From Oxytricha trifallax (Eukaryota; Ciliophora; Spirotrichea; Sporadotrichida; Oxytrichidae): a stretch of DNA of 64,000 nucleotides. A model generated the notes under the pieces. The model searched no databases and was not told where the DNA came from. It saw only the letters and a list, made by a program, of their open reading frames with translations. The position numbers and the translations under genes were made by a program. Shown piece after piece: positions 24,949 through 37,402 of this stretch; the first letter of the stretch is position 1; each line of letters opens with the position of its first letter. The stretch covers positions 20,289-84,288 of the forward strand of contig ARYC01017478.1 of assembly GCA_000711775.1 (NCBI GenBank). The letters are read 5' to 3'.

Positions 24949-26190
24949 TCAAAATTCTTTAATTATTATATTTATCTTTTTCATTATGCTTTCAATTTCT
25001 TTAGTAAATTCGAGTTTAATTTTATTATCTTTATATTTCAAATTTTCAACTATTCTTACTGAAATATTCTAATCTTTATAATATTCATTTAGCAACTCAA
25101 TAAAGCTTGATTTCCCTAACTATCCAATTTAATTAAAATATTTTTGGTAAACTTCATCGAAATAAATCACGTGAGATGCCTTTAAAGTTAGGGATTTACA
25201 TTTCATTAAGAAAAACTTATTTAAGACAGTTTGAAGATCTAGTGGATCATTAAATCTGAAAACAAAATCTATATCATAAAAATATTTATATTCAAACTTA
25301 TTGAATAATCTTACTATGCCTGAATTGCAAATGCTGATTTTTGCTATCTCTAAATTCTTAAATACTTCTCTTGAAAAATCAAAAGTATATATTTTCCCTT
25401 GAAGAGGTTAATAATGATATTCTTCAAATAAACTGCTAACACTTGTATCGTTTATATATTTAATAATTCTTAATGATTTCAGAAAACTGTCCTTTTATAA
25501 TATTTATTTACATTTACCACTAAAAATAGTATTTTTTACAATTAACACTTCAAGGGAATCAATGCATGCAAGCATTTAAGAATCAGTAAAAACGCAATTT
25601 TCCATTCTCAGTTCTCTTAAATTTTTATAAAAAGTGAAATAAGGGGAATCTTTTGAATTTTCTTTTTTCTTTTTTCCAATATAATAATCTTTAAAAAGCA
25701 TTATTGGAAACATTTTAAAAAATTGATGTGAATTATATTATGAAAAATTGAATTCTGAGTCATTTATTGATAATTTATTGAATAAAATATTATTAAAATT
25801 TACATGATGATTTAATTAAAATATCTCTGTTTTATCGCATTCTATAAGTTGAATGTTTATTTCAAACTTCACTGTATTATTTTTATTTTTATCTATAAAT
25901 TCAATAAAATTTAAAGTTTAAATTAAACAGTTTTTGCTTCAACAATTTCTAAAAATTATTGTTAAAAATTAAGAAAGCTTGCAAATATTAAAAAAGTTTG
26001 CTGGCTATCTAAGTTTTTATGAATTAATAAGTAATTATTCATTAATTGATTATCTATGCTGTCAATGATAAAAAAGAAGAGATTTTTCTGATTTTTACAA
26101 TTTTTTCATTATATTAATGCTTTAATTCAAACTTAAGAAAGCGTATATGACAAGCCTGATGTTTTTTGTTAAGCTTAATTTAAAATTGAT
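24949..26190 (-). pseudogene. LRR-family gene copy L7 (two nonsense codons)
   Basis: The family frame runs from about 26190 to TGA 24949-24951, with LRELRMENCVFTDSQMLACI and a conserved C-terminal half. The N-terminal third has two in-frame TGA codons (near 26060 and 25945) and no in-frame start. The downstream two thirds are fully open, which suggests recent inactivation. Confidence 0.7.
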
Positions 26191-26829
26191 AACATGTTGT
26201 TAAAATTTTTGCTTATTATTCTGTATTAGTATAACTTTAAATTGTTATTATAATTGTCCTTATAAGCTTTTGCTCTTTCTACTTTACCTTTTAACGATTT
26301 TTAATCTCTCCATAGTTAAAAGAATTTAATTTTTTCTTTTAAATTATAAGTCTTTTTTTATATACTTTAATTTGTATTTCTAACAAATCAAATGTAAATA
26401 TTCAGTTTATTTAAATATCTGGATATTATAAAACCAATTAAAATTAAATTACCTGCTATTATAAATTTTTTTTTTCTTCTTATTTATGTATTATTAGGAA
26501 TATTGAAATTGTTCATTTTAACTAAGTGTTTATTGTTTGCTTTTTGCTAATTATCCAACTTGGAGTAATTGTTTTATTTTTTATATTTTATAAATTAAAA
26601 AGCATTCAACAGTTTTAAAAAGGATTTAATTTAATTAATACCGATATTGAACATTCGATAATATTTAATTCATTAAATATAAGCTTAGAATTTCTAAAAT
26701 TTAGACTAATTTTAACACTGAGGAAAATAAATTACATAATCAATTATAAATCATATCTAAATTTAATATTATATTTTGATAATACAATATCATATTAAAG
26801 TCGATAGATATTAATCTTTATAATTGGCT

Positions 26830-27560
26830 ATTTAATCTAAAAAATTATAAATTTTCTTTCTCAACTCCTCAACTCAATTAAAATTGAATAAGGAATTTAT
26901 ATATTAAAGTATAAACTAAAACATATTCTTAATAATGAAGCATTGAATTATAAATATAGTTAAGAATTATTAAGTTTTCTAATTAAAATTTAATTTCAAA
27001 TAAATTATCAATTATTTAATAAATACTATCAACTTCGTATAATTGTTAAATAATGAAATTTTCTTCTTCATGATATATAAGTGAGTTTTTTAAGTTAAAA
27101 ATTGAGATCTTTCATTGTATACATTTTCATTCTCCGCTAACCTTGCTTAAATATAATAATCTCTATGATCGTCTTTAGATATTAAATAATGTTAGATTTA
27201 TTCACCCTAAGATACCCATGATTATTTAGGTGCCTTTGATACTATTCAATTATAAATTACATTTAAAACTTTTAATGTAAGAGAATTAAAATATTTTAGA
27301 AAAAAACTTATTCAATAATGCTTGAAATTATAATAGATCATCAATTTTAATAGCAAAATAAGGCTCTGGGAAATTGAAACAATCTAAATTTGAGAGTTGT
27401 TGCCTATGCTTGAAATATATGATACTACATTCTTTTAAATATAAAATATACTTATTGAAAATTTATAATTGCACATTTTCCTAGATTACAATCAAAAAAA
27501 AATTAAAAAATAATCTTATAACAGTATTGTCATCCTTTATTCATATCTTTTTTAGTAACC
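26830..27560 (-). pseudogene. LRR-family remnant L8
   Basis: Weak minus-strand similarity to the C-terminal part of L6/L7, notably around 27280-27420. Many frame breaks are present. It is the last recognisable copy before TBE-3. Confidence 0.4.
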
Positions 27561-27975
27561 TCAAAAATATATCTTTACATTCTATAGCATATTAGTTCGG
27601 ATAATTTAGCTCTAAAATTTATTTAAATCAGGATAAAAGGAATTTAATGCTCAATTATTTGATATTTATATAAAATTTCTTTTCAATTAATAGAGTAAAT
27701 TTTTGAAAATATTTATGAGTTTGATATTTAATTTATTCAAAGTCTGAGTCTTCTCCTAGCCCCTCCCGTTTAATATGTAATTTGTCAATATTCTGTACTG
27801 AGTATAGCGCTTGTTGGTATTGCTAAAATGAGAGTTTGCAGTTATATTTTTTTTTTCTTCATAATTTACAACAAGTACTCAAACTTAAAAATGAGCTTAA
27901 AATTAGTCTAAGTATTATTTAGTTTTTATCTCATTTTTAGCAATTAATTATCAAAATCGAAGTCAAATTTGTAGA

Positions 27976-29040
27976 TTGATTAAATTAATAAATTTTATTA
28001 AATTATTTTATATGGAGAAAAAATGTGATCTACATAATACATATACAAATCTTATTTGCTTATTGAGATTTCGACAAAAAACTTACAGTAAACAAAGTAA
28101 AGTATATGCTTCAATTAAAGAAATTTCAAAGACATTATACCTTTCAGAAAAAATAGTAAAATAAAAATTGAAGCGATTATAAACTGAAAATATTGAAGGC
28201 TAAAAGGATAAAAACATTCTACATAGAATGACTTAAGAGCAACTTAACTATTTACTATCAGAAAAAACTTTGAGAGAATAAATGCTTTTATCAATTGAAT
28301 AAAGAGCTAAAATTTTTCATCGAAATTTCCCAGAAATAAAAATATCTACTTCAAGCTTGTATAAGCTTTATAAAAAAAATGGAATTAAATATAAGTCAAC
28401 TTGAAAGGAATACAATTTAACCGAATATAAAAAATTATAAATTCAACAAGACTTATCTAGGGTTTTTGAGGAATTAAATAAAATTATAGAAAATGGGGAA
28501 AATATAGTATATCTAGATGAAACAATTTTTAAACCCCACTCAATAAATTACAAATCATGGGCTCATAAATACAGTAACTAGGCACTTAAAAAAGGTGGTG
28601 TTAACCTTGATACCTTGGCAGCAGTTGTAATAATTAGTTCATAATTTGGATTAGAAGGCTTTAGAATAAAAGCAAAGTCAATTAAGACAGATGACTTACT
28701 TCAGGTGCTATAAGATTTAGACTTAAGATATAAAGGGAAAAACTTGACAATATTTCTAGACAATCTAAGGGCTCATCACTCAAAACTATTGAAGCAAACT
28801 GTTGAAGAAAATGGATGGAAGCTATTATTCAATGCAGCATATTCATCCAAGTACAACTGCATTGAAAACATTTTTTCAAGAGTAAAATAGCTATATAAAA
28901 AAGACATTATACAACTTTAATTCAAACTATCAAACAATAAACACTTCTAAATTGTTTAGGACTCAATTCTCAAAATAAAAATAAGTGACTGTATAAAAAG
29001 TGAAAACTTTTGCTTTAATTAACTTAAGATATAAAGTTGA
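27976..29040 (+). pseudogene. DD34E (IS630/Tc1-type) transposase of TBE-3, one nonsense codon
   Basis: From ATG 27976 to TGA 29038-29040 there are 355 codons including the stop, the size of the TBE 42-kDa transposase. The only interruption is an in-frame TGA at 28402-28404. The catalytic residues are visible: Asp in YLDETIF, Asp in FLDNLRAHHSK and Glu in YSSKYNCIENIFSRVK, with 34 residues between the second Asp and the Glu. The N-terminal third looks helix-turn-helix-like (ASIKEISKTLYLSEKIVKQKL). A second possible start is at 28012. If the TGA is a C-to-T change in CGA, one reversion separates this copy from an open frame; that is inference. Confidence 0.85.
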
Positions 29041-29135
29041 TAAAAATTTTATTATTTTATGTTAACATAAATTTGTAGTATATTTAAGTCTTAAATAAAA
29101 TCAGTACAATTAAAGCCTTTTGCCTGGTGGGCTTT

Positions 29136-29874
29136 TCATTATTGTGTTTTCATCTCTGAATAACATATTTTATTATGTCTGCTAAAATTAGTTGCATTGT
29201 TTCTATTCCTATTCAAAGCCAGAAATTTCGTATCTTTTTCTTTTCTTAGGTTGCTTCCTGCCTAATGACTTTTGTTTAAGTAATGATAGCGCTTTGCCCT
29301 TGCGTTCTATATAGACATAAATATTTATGTACGCTTACTCGAGAAATGTGGAATAGATTAGATTTCCTTTAAGAATTCTTAACTAATCTCTATGGTCTCC
29401 CCTAATTGTTCTTCGTCTGTAGGTTAATTTCTTTGAGTTTACTAAGACATAACTATTTATGTCAACCATTCATTTTTGAGTGTTCCTAAGACCCCATAGA
29501 AGAAATGCTTGTCAGGGAGGTCCTTAGGAGCATCATAAACTCCAAGGTATCTATTTACCACTTAATCGTCCTTGACATAATTAAATATGTTCAGGACCCC
29601 TAGTTCTGGATAGTTAGGTACGTTTACATAAATTACGTCTGCTGATTTTAATAGCTCTTTTCTAGAAGCTAGCACATCTTTTATGAATCTCATGCTAGTT
29701 TTCTTATAGCTAGGTAAATGATAACCAACTATATTTGTTAATACTTAAATATTTACGTGAATATTTTAGGTGATTGTACCAGTCAGATTTTGTGTTCAAG
29801 CTCCCATCTAAAGTTCTGCTATTTATGTTCGTGATATTTCCCTAGTTTGCCTCTCGATTTTAATTTATGTTCAT
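29136..29874 (-). pseudogene. 22-kDa-type ORF of TBE-3 (one frameshift)
   Basis: The minus strand begins MNINQNREANQGNITNI. After a one-base frame shift near 29740 it continues TNIVGYHLPSYKKTSMRFIK, VNVPNYPELGVLNIF and KHFFYGVLGTLKNEWLTQIV to a basic tail and TGA at 29136. The NYPE and F-x-G-x-LG-x-LK blocks match the same ORF in TBE-2, which fixes the homology. Several ACATAAATATTTATGT palindromes lie within the coding region. Confidence 0.7.
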
Positions 29875-30318
29875 GCTATTTAATAACTATTAACTAAAGC
29901 TTTCTAACTAAATAATAGGTTTTAATAGCTTTAAATTGTATTGGATTATTTATGTATATTAACATAAATTAAAAATTGTATTGGTTAAATTTATGTATGT
30001 TGACCTAAATTAATATTAGCATAATTAAGGCGCTAGGCGCTCAATTCATTGTATATTAATCATATAAACTAATTGATTGTTAAAATGATAAAATAGTAGT
30101 CAAAAAGCTTAAAAAATAATTTATGTATAATCACCTAAATAAAATAAAATTTATGTCAACTTACATAAATTATTAGGAACCTTTCAATTTTATTACAGGA
30201 ATCTTTCAACAATATAATATATAATTTGCGACGTTCTCTAAGGAACCTTTCTATATCTTTACAGGAATCTTTCAAATTATTTTTCATTTATGTTCATGGA
30301 CATAAATTTTTCACAAAA
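29315..30318. repeat. Array of ATTTATGT / ACATAAAT palindromes in TBE-3
   Basis: At least a dozen half-sites or full palindromes occur in 1 kb: 29315-29330 (perfect 16-bp), 29447-29462, 29575-29590, 29626-29638, 29743-29758, 29821-29836, 29863-29872, 29947-29970, 29989-30011, 30120-30140, 30149-30170 and 30297-30318. The half-sites either abut or are spaced by a few bases (for example TCATGG, CAACTT). The array spans both the 22-kDa-type ORF and the divergent spacer. Confidence 0.8.
30175..30291. repeat. Tandem repeat with AGGAACCTTTC and ACAGGAATCTTTCAA
   Basis: Two copies of a unit made of AGGAACCTTTC, a short A/T stretch and ACAGGAATCTTTCAA, offset by about 60 bp. It lies just upstream of the zinc-finger/kinase gene of TBE-3. 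Confidence 0.7.
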
Positions 30319-30400
30319 TTTTCCCCAAGTCCTGATTTGATAATTTAATGTTAATATTTAATACCCCTATTTTTATATACTTAAATAAATTGTGTTAAAT

Positions 30401-31925
30401 ATGAGAAAACTTTCCTCTTCACTCTCTTCAAACATAGATTCAAGTGAAGATTCCTAACATAAAAATGAGTAGTCAAATAAGAGTAGTCATGTATCAAATA
30501 ATGAGGAGCAAATTATGAATCAATAAACAATTGTAAACAAAAAGGATTCTAGATATAATTAATTCTATATCAGATGGTAAGCTAGAAGAACTGCATGAGC
30601 CAGCAACAAATCCAAAAAACCCACTAATCTTTATGAATGCTTGTTATGTAAAAATATTTACACTGGAATCGAATTAAAATGACACTAAAACACTCACAAT
30701 CGAAATAATGGAAAATTTATTTAACTTAAGAAAGGAGGACTTTATAGATGTTAAGTATGCATACAAAATAACGAATTAAAAGCTTACAAGACAAAAGAGC
30801 TGCTGTTGACGCACTTAAATTCTCATGAGTTAGATGATCTATAATAAAACGGATATCCTTAAATTGTAAGATAAATATATATTGACTATTTAGGTGATGA
30901 AATAAATAGAGAGAAATTAAAAAAGGATAAAGCATGATTAAAATCTTCAAAACGATGGTATCTAGAATTCTTGTCAATCTTAAGAGTGCGACTTGTCTAA
31001 AGACAAATCACAAATTTTGATAAATCAAAATGAAGATTCTAGTGTTCAATATATAGACACAGTAATTGCCTTTCCTAAATAAGTAATAAGTCATACTTAT
31101 GAGAATGCAAGGTTAAGCTTTACAGTAAATCTAAACCATTTTATTAAGAATGAAGTTTAAATGATACTTTAACTTTCTAAAGATTAATAAATTCTAACAA
31201 ATGATGAGGTAGCCTTTAATTAGGCTAAAGGAAGATAAACCGATTACAGTTTTGAAGAAATTAATCTAAACTTTAACATAGTCACACGACTTTGGGCTGA
31301 GTTCAAAATTTTATCCTTTTTAAGAAATGTGAAAGAAGCTTCAAGTTAGGATTGATTAGTTGTAATTACTTATGACGAAAAAGTACTCAAATTGAAAAAA
31401 CTTGATTGGAAGTAGTCTTTGGGCTAATTTATTTTTCAAGAAAACAGAGAGAATTGTTTTAAAGTACTTATTCACACTATAGAGGCTGTTTAAGAGTTGC
31501 ATTCAGCTGGAATCGTTCATAGATATTTATCTCCAAAAACCATAAAAGTCAAAGATGATGAAAATATGAAAGTTTTGATAACAAATTATTCGTACTCAAC
31601 TTATAAAAATGTAAAGTTGGATGTTTCTTAAATGCCTATGACAATTTATCAAGATTAACTAAATCATGATGACATAGAAAATGGGGACTTTAGATAAGAT
31701 ATATATTCTATTTTGATTATTCTTGTCCAGATACTAGCAGGGAAGAATTTTTTTAAGATAAAGAAAAGTTCAAATGACTATTAGAAAATAGTTAAGTAAT
31801 TTATTGATGATAAGGTATTGCCTAAATGTAAAAGATTTTTTCTGAAATATATTACAAAGGACTTTGATGACCTTCGTTCATTACAAGAGTTGAAAAATTA
31901 AGTCTAGTTATTAAAATATAATTGA
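30401..31925 (+). pseudogene. Zinc-finger / pseudokinase gene of TBE-3
   Basis: Begins MRKLSSSLSSNIDSSEDSQ at 30401. Two C2H2-type segments (YECLLCKNIYTG...H and YRCQVCIQNNELKAY...HLNSH) lie at about 30640-30830. A kinase-like region at 31270-31910 contains LHSAGIVHRYLSPKTIKV where kinases have HRDLKPEN, so the catalytic Asp is Tyr and the Asn is lost. ITNYSY replaces DFG. Several in-frame TGA codons are present (for example 30596-30598); some sit where an Arg is expected. Same gene as 764-2212, more diverged. Probably inactive. Confidence 0.75.
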
Positions 31926-32295
31926 TCTATTCATTTATTTAATTAATTTACAAATTTTCCCTAGATTTTGATAAATCATAAATCTCACATCATTTATTAT
32001 ATTTCATCTTTTAATTTTTTGTCATATTTATTATATCATTTATTGATTTCAGTTTGTTATTCATTTCTTTATTAGATTTAATCTTAATATTGAGTTATAA
32101 TTAATGTAAAATTGATTAAATTTATTATTTAATAATTAAAATTATATTATAATTGGTTGGATTATTAAATCTTAGTATTAAATATTTAAATAAAATTTAT
32201 TGTAATTTTATGCTTCCTAATTGTTTTAGATTATTCATATGATAAAATTTAAATATTTTTAATTTCATAAAATTATGAAAGTAAACATTTTTATA

Positions 32296-35200
32296 TCATA
32301 TTCCATTTATTTCAATTATTAGATTCCCTTTTAACAGATAAATCCCTTTATTTTATTAGCTTATCTTATAAAGCTAGCTAAACTAATCTAGTAGCATAGT
32401 TCTCTACTATTATAAAATTTATATAAGCCTTTCTATAAATTAATATAATTCAATTCTTATAAACAGCAATACTTTACGCATGTTTTCTAGCATTTTAGTA
32501 GGGTGCATCACATTTAGGGGTGCTGTTCTATGAACACTCAAATGTGATAAATTTCTCTTATCGTCTGTGGTATGGGAAGTTTCTTTCTTTTACAGAGCAT
32601 AGAATACAATCTCTCTAAATCTATCCTCGTCAAATGGCTTGTAGTCTAATTTATTGAAAAATATAGAATTGTTTAGTATTAAGAAATAGTTCTAAATGTA
32701 TTATGTAATTAATATTGTTAGTCTAGAGGCTCTTCCTACCTAAATACACCTTTATGCTCATTTGCATTTTATTTAGCCAAAAATGTCTTGTTACTACTAC
32801 TCTATGATCTACCGTAATATGATTTTGATGCCATTAATTTATCATCAGGCTTAGGTTTCAAATATTCATAAGGAGGCAATTTATTTAGATAAAGCAACTC
32901 CTTTTATGTAAATTTCTTTTACTGAGATTGGCTTTAATTAAGTTTTTGCTTTTTAGTTTGTTGACCAAGAGACATTTCTTCTTCATCTTCTAAGTAAATA
33001 TGAGCAATAAATTAAATAAAATGGGTATATCTTCCTCCTATATACCAAGAGCTTGTGATTCAGTATAGTATGGAAGTAAATTTATAGCCTTCGAAAATTA
33101 GGCACCTTTACTAATAGCAGAAGGAGAAGGGAGCCTCTGCTATTCAGAAACTTTTCTCTTCTCTCCTGTTTTTCTCAATTCTATATTATGTCTGTGTTCT
33201 CGTCTCGAAACGAGCAAATTACAAGAAACTTTCTTTACTATTGACTTGTTATTTTCAGTCTTTCCTCGCATAATTCTATCATGATAATAGTTACTTTTAG
33301 CCAGTTCTCCCATATAGAAATAATCGATGCTTAAATTATCGTAGGCACTCACTTCCATTTGAGTATCTCCCTCTTGCCAAGCTAATTATAGCTACTTTTT
33401 GAATTATTTTACTGCACTCTCGCTGTCTTTCATTAAACGATAGACATTGCCTATCTGCTCATATATAAACATCTTTTCTTTGTACTTTTGAAAGTCTTCA
33501 CAAAGAATTTTCAAGGATTTGTATACTCTTACAGCCTCTGATAAGTCCTTAAAATCCATGTAGAAATCTCCCAACACCTTCTAAGTGTAAAATATTAAAT
33601 CAAAAGTGGAGAGGTCTGAACTTTATTTTACTGTATCAATGATTTAAGTCCAAATTTCGATTAAGCTATTTTTCCTAACCTCAAGAGACATCTATGGATA
33701 ACTTATGATTTCATAAGCTCTCACAATTTTAGCCTTTATACCAATCATTTAATCGTTACTCATTACATGCTTTATAGCATCAAATTACTTCTCAATAATG
33801 CTCATATGTTGACTATTATAAAGATCCATCCTGCTTCGCTTGAATGAAGTACGACTGTTTGATTTCTTTTCAACTTGGCTTAAATTTAAGCTAATTGTAT
33901 CTCCTCCATTCAAGTCATTGTAAATGTTCTTACGATCATTAGAAATTGATCGCTCTCGTTAAATTCCTCCAAAATCTACAGTTTACATTGTGGAGTTATT
34001 CAAGCCTTTTCCAACAGCTTTTTAATCATTCATTATTGAGTTTAGCATGTCGTTTTAAGTTTAATTCATGTGAGAAATGTTTATTTTTGAATCATTAAGC
34101 TAATCCAGTTTCTTCAAAGAATTTAGAGTATTTCTTGATTTTGATATTGAATCTAAAGTCGTATTCCTACCTTTAAAGTTTGAAGTAGTCAGATTCATTT
34201 TTAGGGAGAATTAAGCATTTTTTAAAATGTATTGATTTAGATTCATAATTTATACTAAAATAATTAACTCCTATTTTACTTCTAAAGGCTGTGCTAATAG
34301 CTCTACCGGCTGTTGATGTATCTATATATTTCAAGAAAAATAAAAATTCAATAATTCTTACTAGTATGCATAGTCATCTTTGTAGATTCGGTACCAGACT
34401 GTATATTTATCATATTTCTATTCATTTTTACTTTCTAATTTATTGAATTTTGATTATATAGAGAGGTTACTGGTCTATTATTCTCATTTTATTAATTTAC
34501 ATTGAGAAAGGAGTCTGCTTAATTTTTATCATTTTATTTCTAACTGCTATGTTAAAGTTGGGTTTGATTGTATGATCTCTAATCGATAATATTTTGCCTT
34601 TGACTACTTGGATTTTTATAATTAGAATAAATTAAGTCATTTATTGTAAAATCCAATTAAAAAATATAATTTCTCAAAGTGGCATAGTTATTCCCTTGTG
34701 GCTATGGAATTAGAATGTTTCTATTTTTCACTTAAGTTAAGGGTCTTTACATACTCCCACCTCCAAATGCAGCTATCCTGCCAAAATTTTGAATGTTTCT
34801 TGTGCTTACCTTGCTACTATCTATTGTGTAATTTATTTGAAAATAATTAAAATGGACTGTGTCGTTAGGACCCCCATATTCGGTATGGCCAGTTGGAGCC
34901 AATAAATTCATACCACCATACATAGTTTAGTTGGCAAGAGACTCGTTCATATTTTCGAAAAATGACTGGGAAGTTTTATTCAATAAATCAAAGAATTCTT
35001 AATTGTCATCCTCCATCTTTGATCCGATTTTTTGCACAAAATATTTCTAATATTTACTCATATAAACTAATATTGTTTATTATGTAATTTCTTTCTTGAT
35101 CTTCCTGAGATCCTCTTGAATCTTATATTTCTTCTGGGGAAACCCAATTCTTTGTAAAACATTAGCTGCTTTGGATTTCAATGAATATCTTTTTAAAGTT

Positions 35201-35669
35201 TTCACTCTTAATTGTAATGAGCTGTTGTCAACTGAATTTAATAAATAACTATATTTCCATTTTAAATCCATAAAATCAATGTTTCAAATCATTGGATAAA
35301 TTATAATTATTATCTCTATATACATTAAATTTTCCCATTATAAATTTAATAGTAATTTCCTCTCTCATTGCTGGCATAATTATTAAAAGATGTAGATGTT
35401 TTATTATTAACATTATTTCTACTGTTATAAAAGGATACATGCTGCTGTTACTGATTTTACTAGTAACTAGTTGAGAAGTTATCGTTGTTGTTTGTCTTTG
35501 ACTTCTCTATAATTTGAGAATCGTAGTTTGCCTGGCTTTGACTCTGGTACTAACCCAGACTGCTTTATGTGGCAAATAAATGTCTGTTCCCCTTATCACT
35601 CATGTTCGTTAAATTATTCTATAAATTTGCATTGTTCTGCTGAATGCTTTGCTGGGATATGTTGTTCAT
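32296..35669 (-). CDS. TPR-like repeat protein with long Asn/Ser-rich N-terminus
   Basis: Minus-strand gene, probable start ATG 35667-35669 (MNNISQQSIQQNNANLQ) and last TGA 32296-32298, with introns or IESs whose borders I could not all fix. The N-terminal part is Gln/Asn/Ser-rich and low complexity. From about 33890 to 33130 there are helical repeats of TPR type (EAVRVYKSLKILCEDFQKYK, FIYEQIGNVYRLMKDSESAV, AYDNLSIDYFYMGELAKSNY) ending in a basic stretch. The C-terminal part has PPYEYLKPKPDDKLMASKSY and DYKPFDEDRFREIVFYAL. TPR-like proteins of this layout are common in ciliates; partners are unknown. TAA/TAG occur throughout as Gln. Confidence 0.65.
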
Positions 35670-36105
35670 TTTATTTAAATATTAATTAAAATATGTTTTA
35701 TTTTTATTTCCTACATAGAAAGAATCATTTCACGTGATAAAGTGATTAAATGATTAAATGTTTGTATGATGCGCCTTTAATAATCAGAAGAATATGTAAA
35801 CTAAGGAAGAATTAAAGTAAATAACTTAATTTTGCTAAAAAGCATGATATTAACGTTAAGAATAATAATGATAAATATTAGGGCTAGCTGTAGTTTTATA
35901 AAAGATCTATTTATTTATTTTCCTCATAGTATTGAGGGATTCTTATAGTTGCCTTCTGTGGTTTTAGTGGTCTTGCTATTTTCATTTAAATAATATAAAA
36001 ATAATTTGATGAATAAAATATTTAAATTTACAAATAACAATTGTATAAAATTAATTTATTGTTATAAGTATTAAAAAATTTAAAAGAGAAATTAAATTAA
36101 TTAAA

Positions 36106-37402
36106 TCATAAACTATCAATTATTTTTTTAATTACGTTTTGCTTATTTTCTTGATTGTTTTCATAACTTGTTTCGAATTCATCTATTAAGAAAATATCTC
36201 TCATTTTACCAATTTTCTGCTAATTTTTTATATCTCTTAAGTCTAAATCAGGGCTTAGGGATAGTCTAGGATTGATAAAAGCGTAGTCATACTCAATAGC
36301 AATAGTAGATAATTTATTAGTATATTCTTCTACAGTAGTGAATTTTATATTCTTTTTGTTGAATTTTTATATGTAATCAAAGTTAAACACATTTACAAAA
36401 CTATTATATTGAAATAAATGTACATAAGTGATTAGAATTTTATGTCAATCAGTTATGAGATAAAATTAAAAAATAAATTTAACCATTTATACTTATAAAA
36501 TTATAGGCTTTAATTATTATTTCCTTGATGATTTGAATCAATCACAATTTCTTAATTCCTTCTTTTAAAAAAGTACTTAACCTCATGTTCTTATAATTGC
36601 ATCAGCTTCACGAAATTGTCAGTGTATTATCTAAAAATTAATTTCTAATGTGGTAGGGTAATTATAATGAATTAACCAATTTTTATAAATAAATTAACTA
36701 GAATCCCTATTTCTCATTACTATATTGGCAGTCATCAATTATAACAATTCCATGCTTCAATTTAACTTTTTCGCTTCTAATCTTCTGATAAATCTATTTG
36801 CTTAGAACCAATGCTGATTATGGATCAATTACAGGTGCAATCAATTTTTTAGAATAATCATGCTATTCATTATGATATGTGTTTTCTCTATAAGATTTTA
36901 AATATCTCTATAAATTTAAATCTCTGCTACTTTCTAGTAATGCTAGGTCTGGGGACACGATTAATTTATCGAAACTATAGCATTTCTCTTCTGGTGTATC
37001 AATCGAGGGGTTTATGAAATAAAGTAGTTTTTCTTCTAATTTAGTTCTCGTAAGGCGAAAATTTTTATAAGTCTCGTTTAATTAAGAGAAAAGCTATGGT
37101 TTAGGTGAAGTGGGGTGTAATTCAAAAATGTTCTTGGGTGGATGGTTTTAAGTGTATTAGGCTAGTTTAAGTTGATTGAAGTCTCCGAAAAAAGCCACGT
37201 CTTAAGGCGCAATGTCAAATTTATTGGAAAGTTATTGAGCGAACTCGATTGAAGTTGGGGAAGCTCCTATCACTATTAAAGGGTAGTAAGCAACATTAGA
37301 AAGGACGTTTCCTGCTATAGTTTCTTTATTGTAAATATCAATATCTCTTATATAAGTTGAGAAAAGTCTTTGATTGGTTTTATAATATTTTTACAGCTTC
37401 AT
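36106..37402 (-). CDS. Probable nucleotide-binding protein, possibly CFAP61-like
   Basis: Reads from about 37402 ([14 protein letters not shown]) to TGA 36106-36108 with two introns of about 70-80 bp (around 36650 and 36430). The segment YYPLIVIGASPTSIEFAQQL resembles the dinucleotide-binding fold start (V-x-GAS) seen in the C-terminal part of the ciliary protein CFAP61 and in FAD/NAD-dependent oxidoreductases. Later parts read KCYSFDKLIVSPDLALLESS, HGIVIIDDCQYSNE and EYDYAFINPRLSLSPDLDL. The 5' end may extend further upstream. Assignment is tentative; an unrelated Rossmann-like protein is possible. Confidence 0.45.

Larger units (their letters stand above)
27948..31974 (+). mobile_element. 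TBE-3, full-length TBE-like transposon with non-telomeric termini
   Basis: Imperfect 27-bp inverted ends (27948-27974, starting TTATCAAAATC; 31948-31974, ending GATTTTGATAA) bracket 4027 bp. That is the size of known TBEs. Inside, the gene order and strands equal TBE-1 and TBE-2: DD34E transposase (+), 22-kDa-type ORF (-), zinc-finger/kinase (+). No G4T4 terminal repeat is present. Each gene carries one or a few disabling changes. The ATTTATGT/ACATAAAT palindrome array at 29.3-30.3 kb is specific to this element. The exact target duplication could not be assigned. Confidence 0.82.

Noticed and set aside
29315-30318. CRISPR-like array
   Set aside because: Repeats are short palindromes with irregular spacing, lie partly in coding sequence, and no cas genes are present; the genome is eukaryotic.
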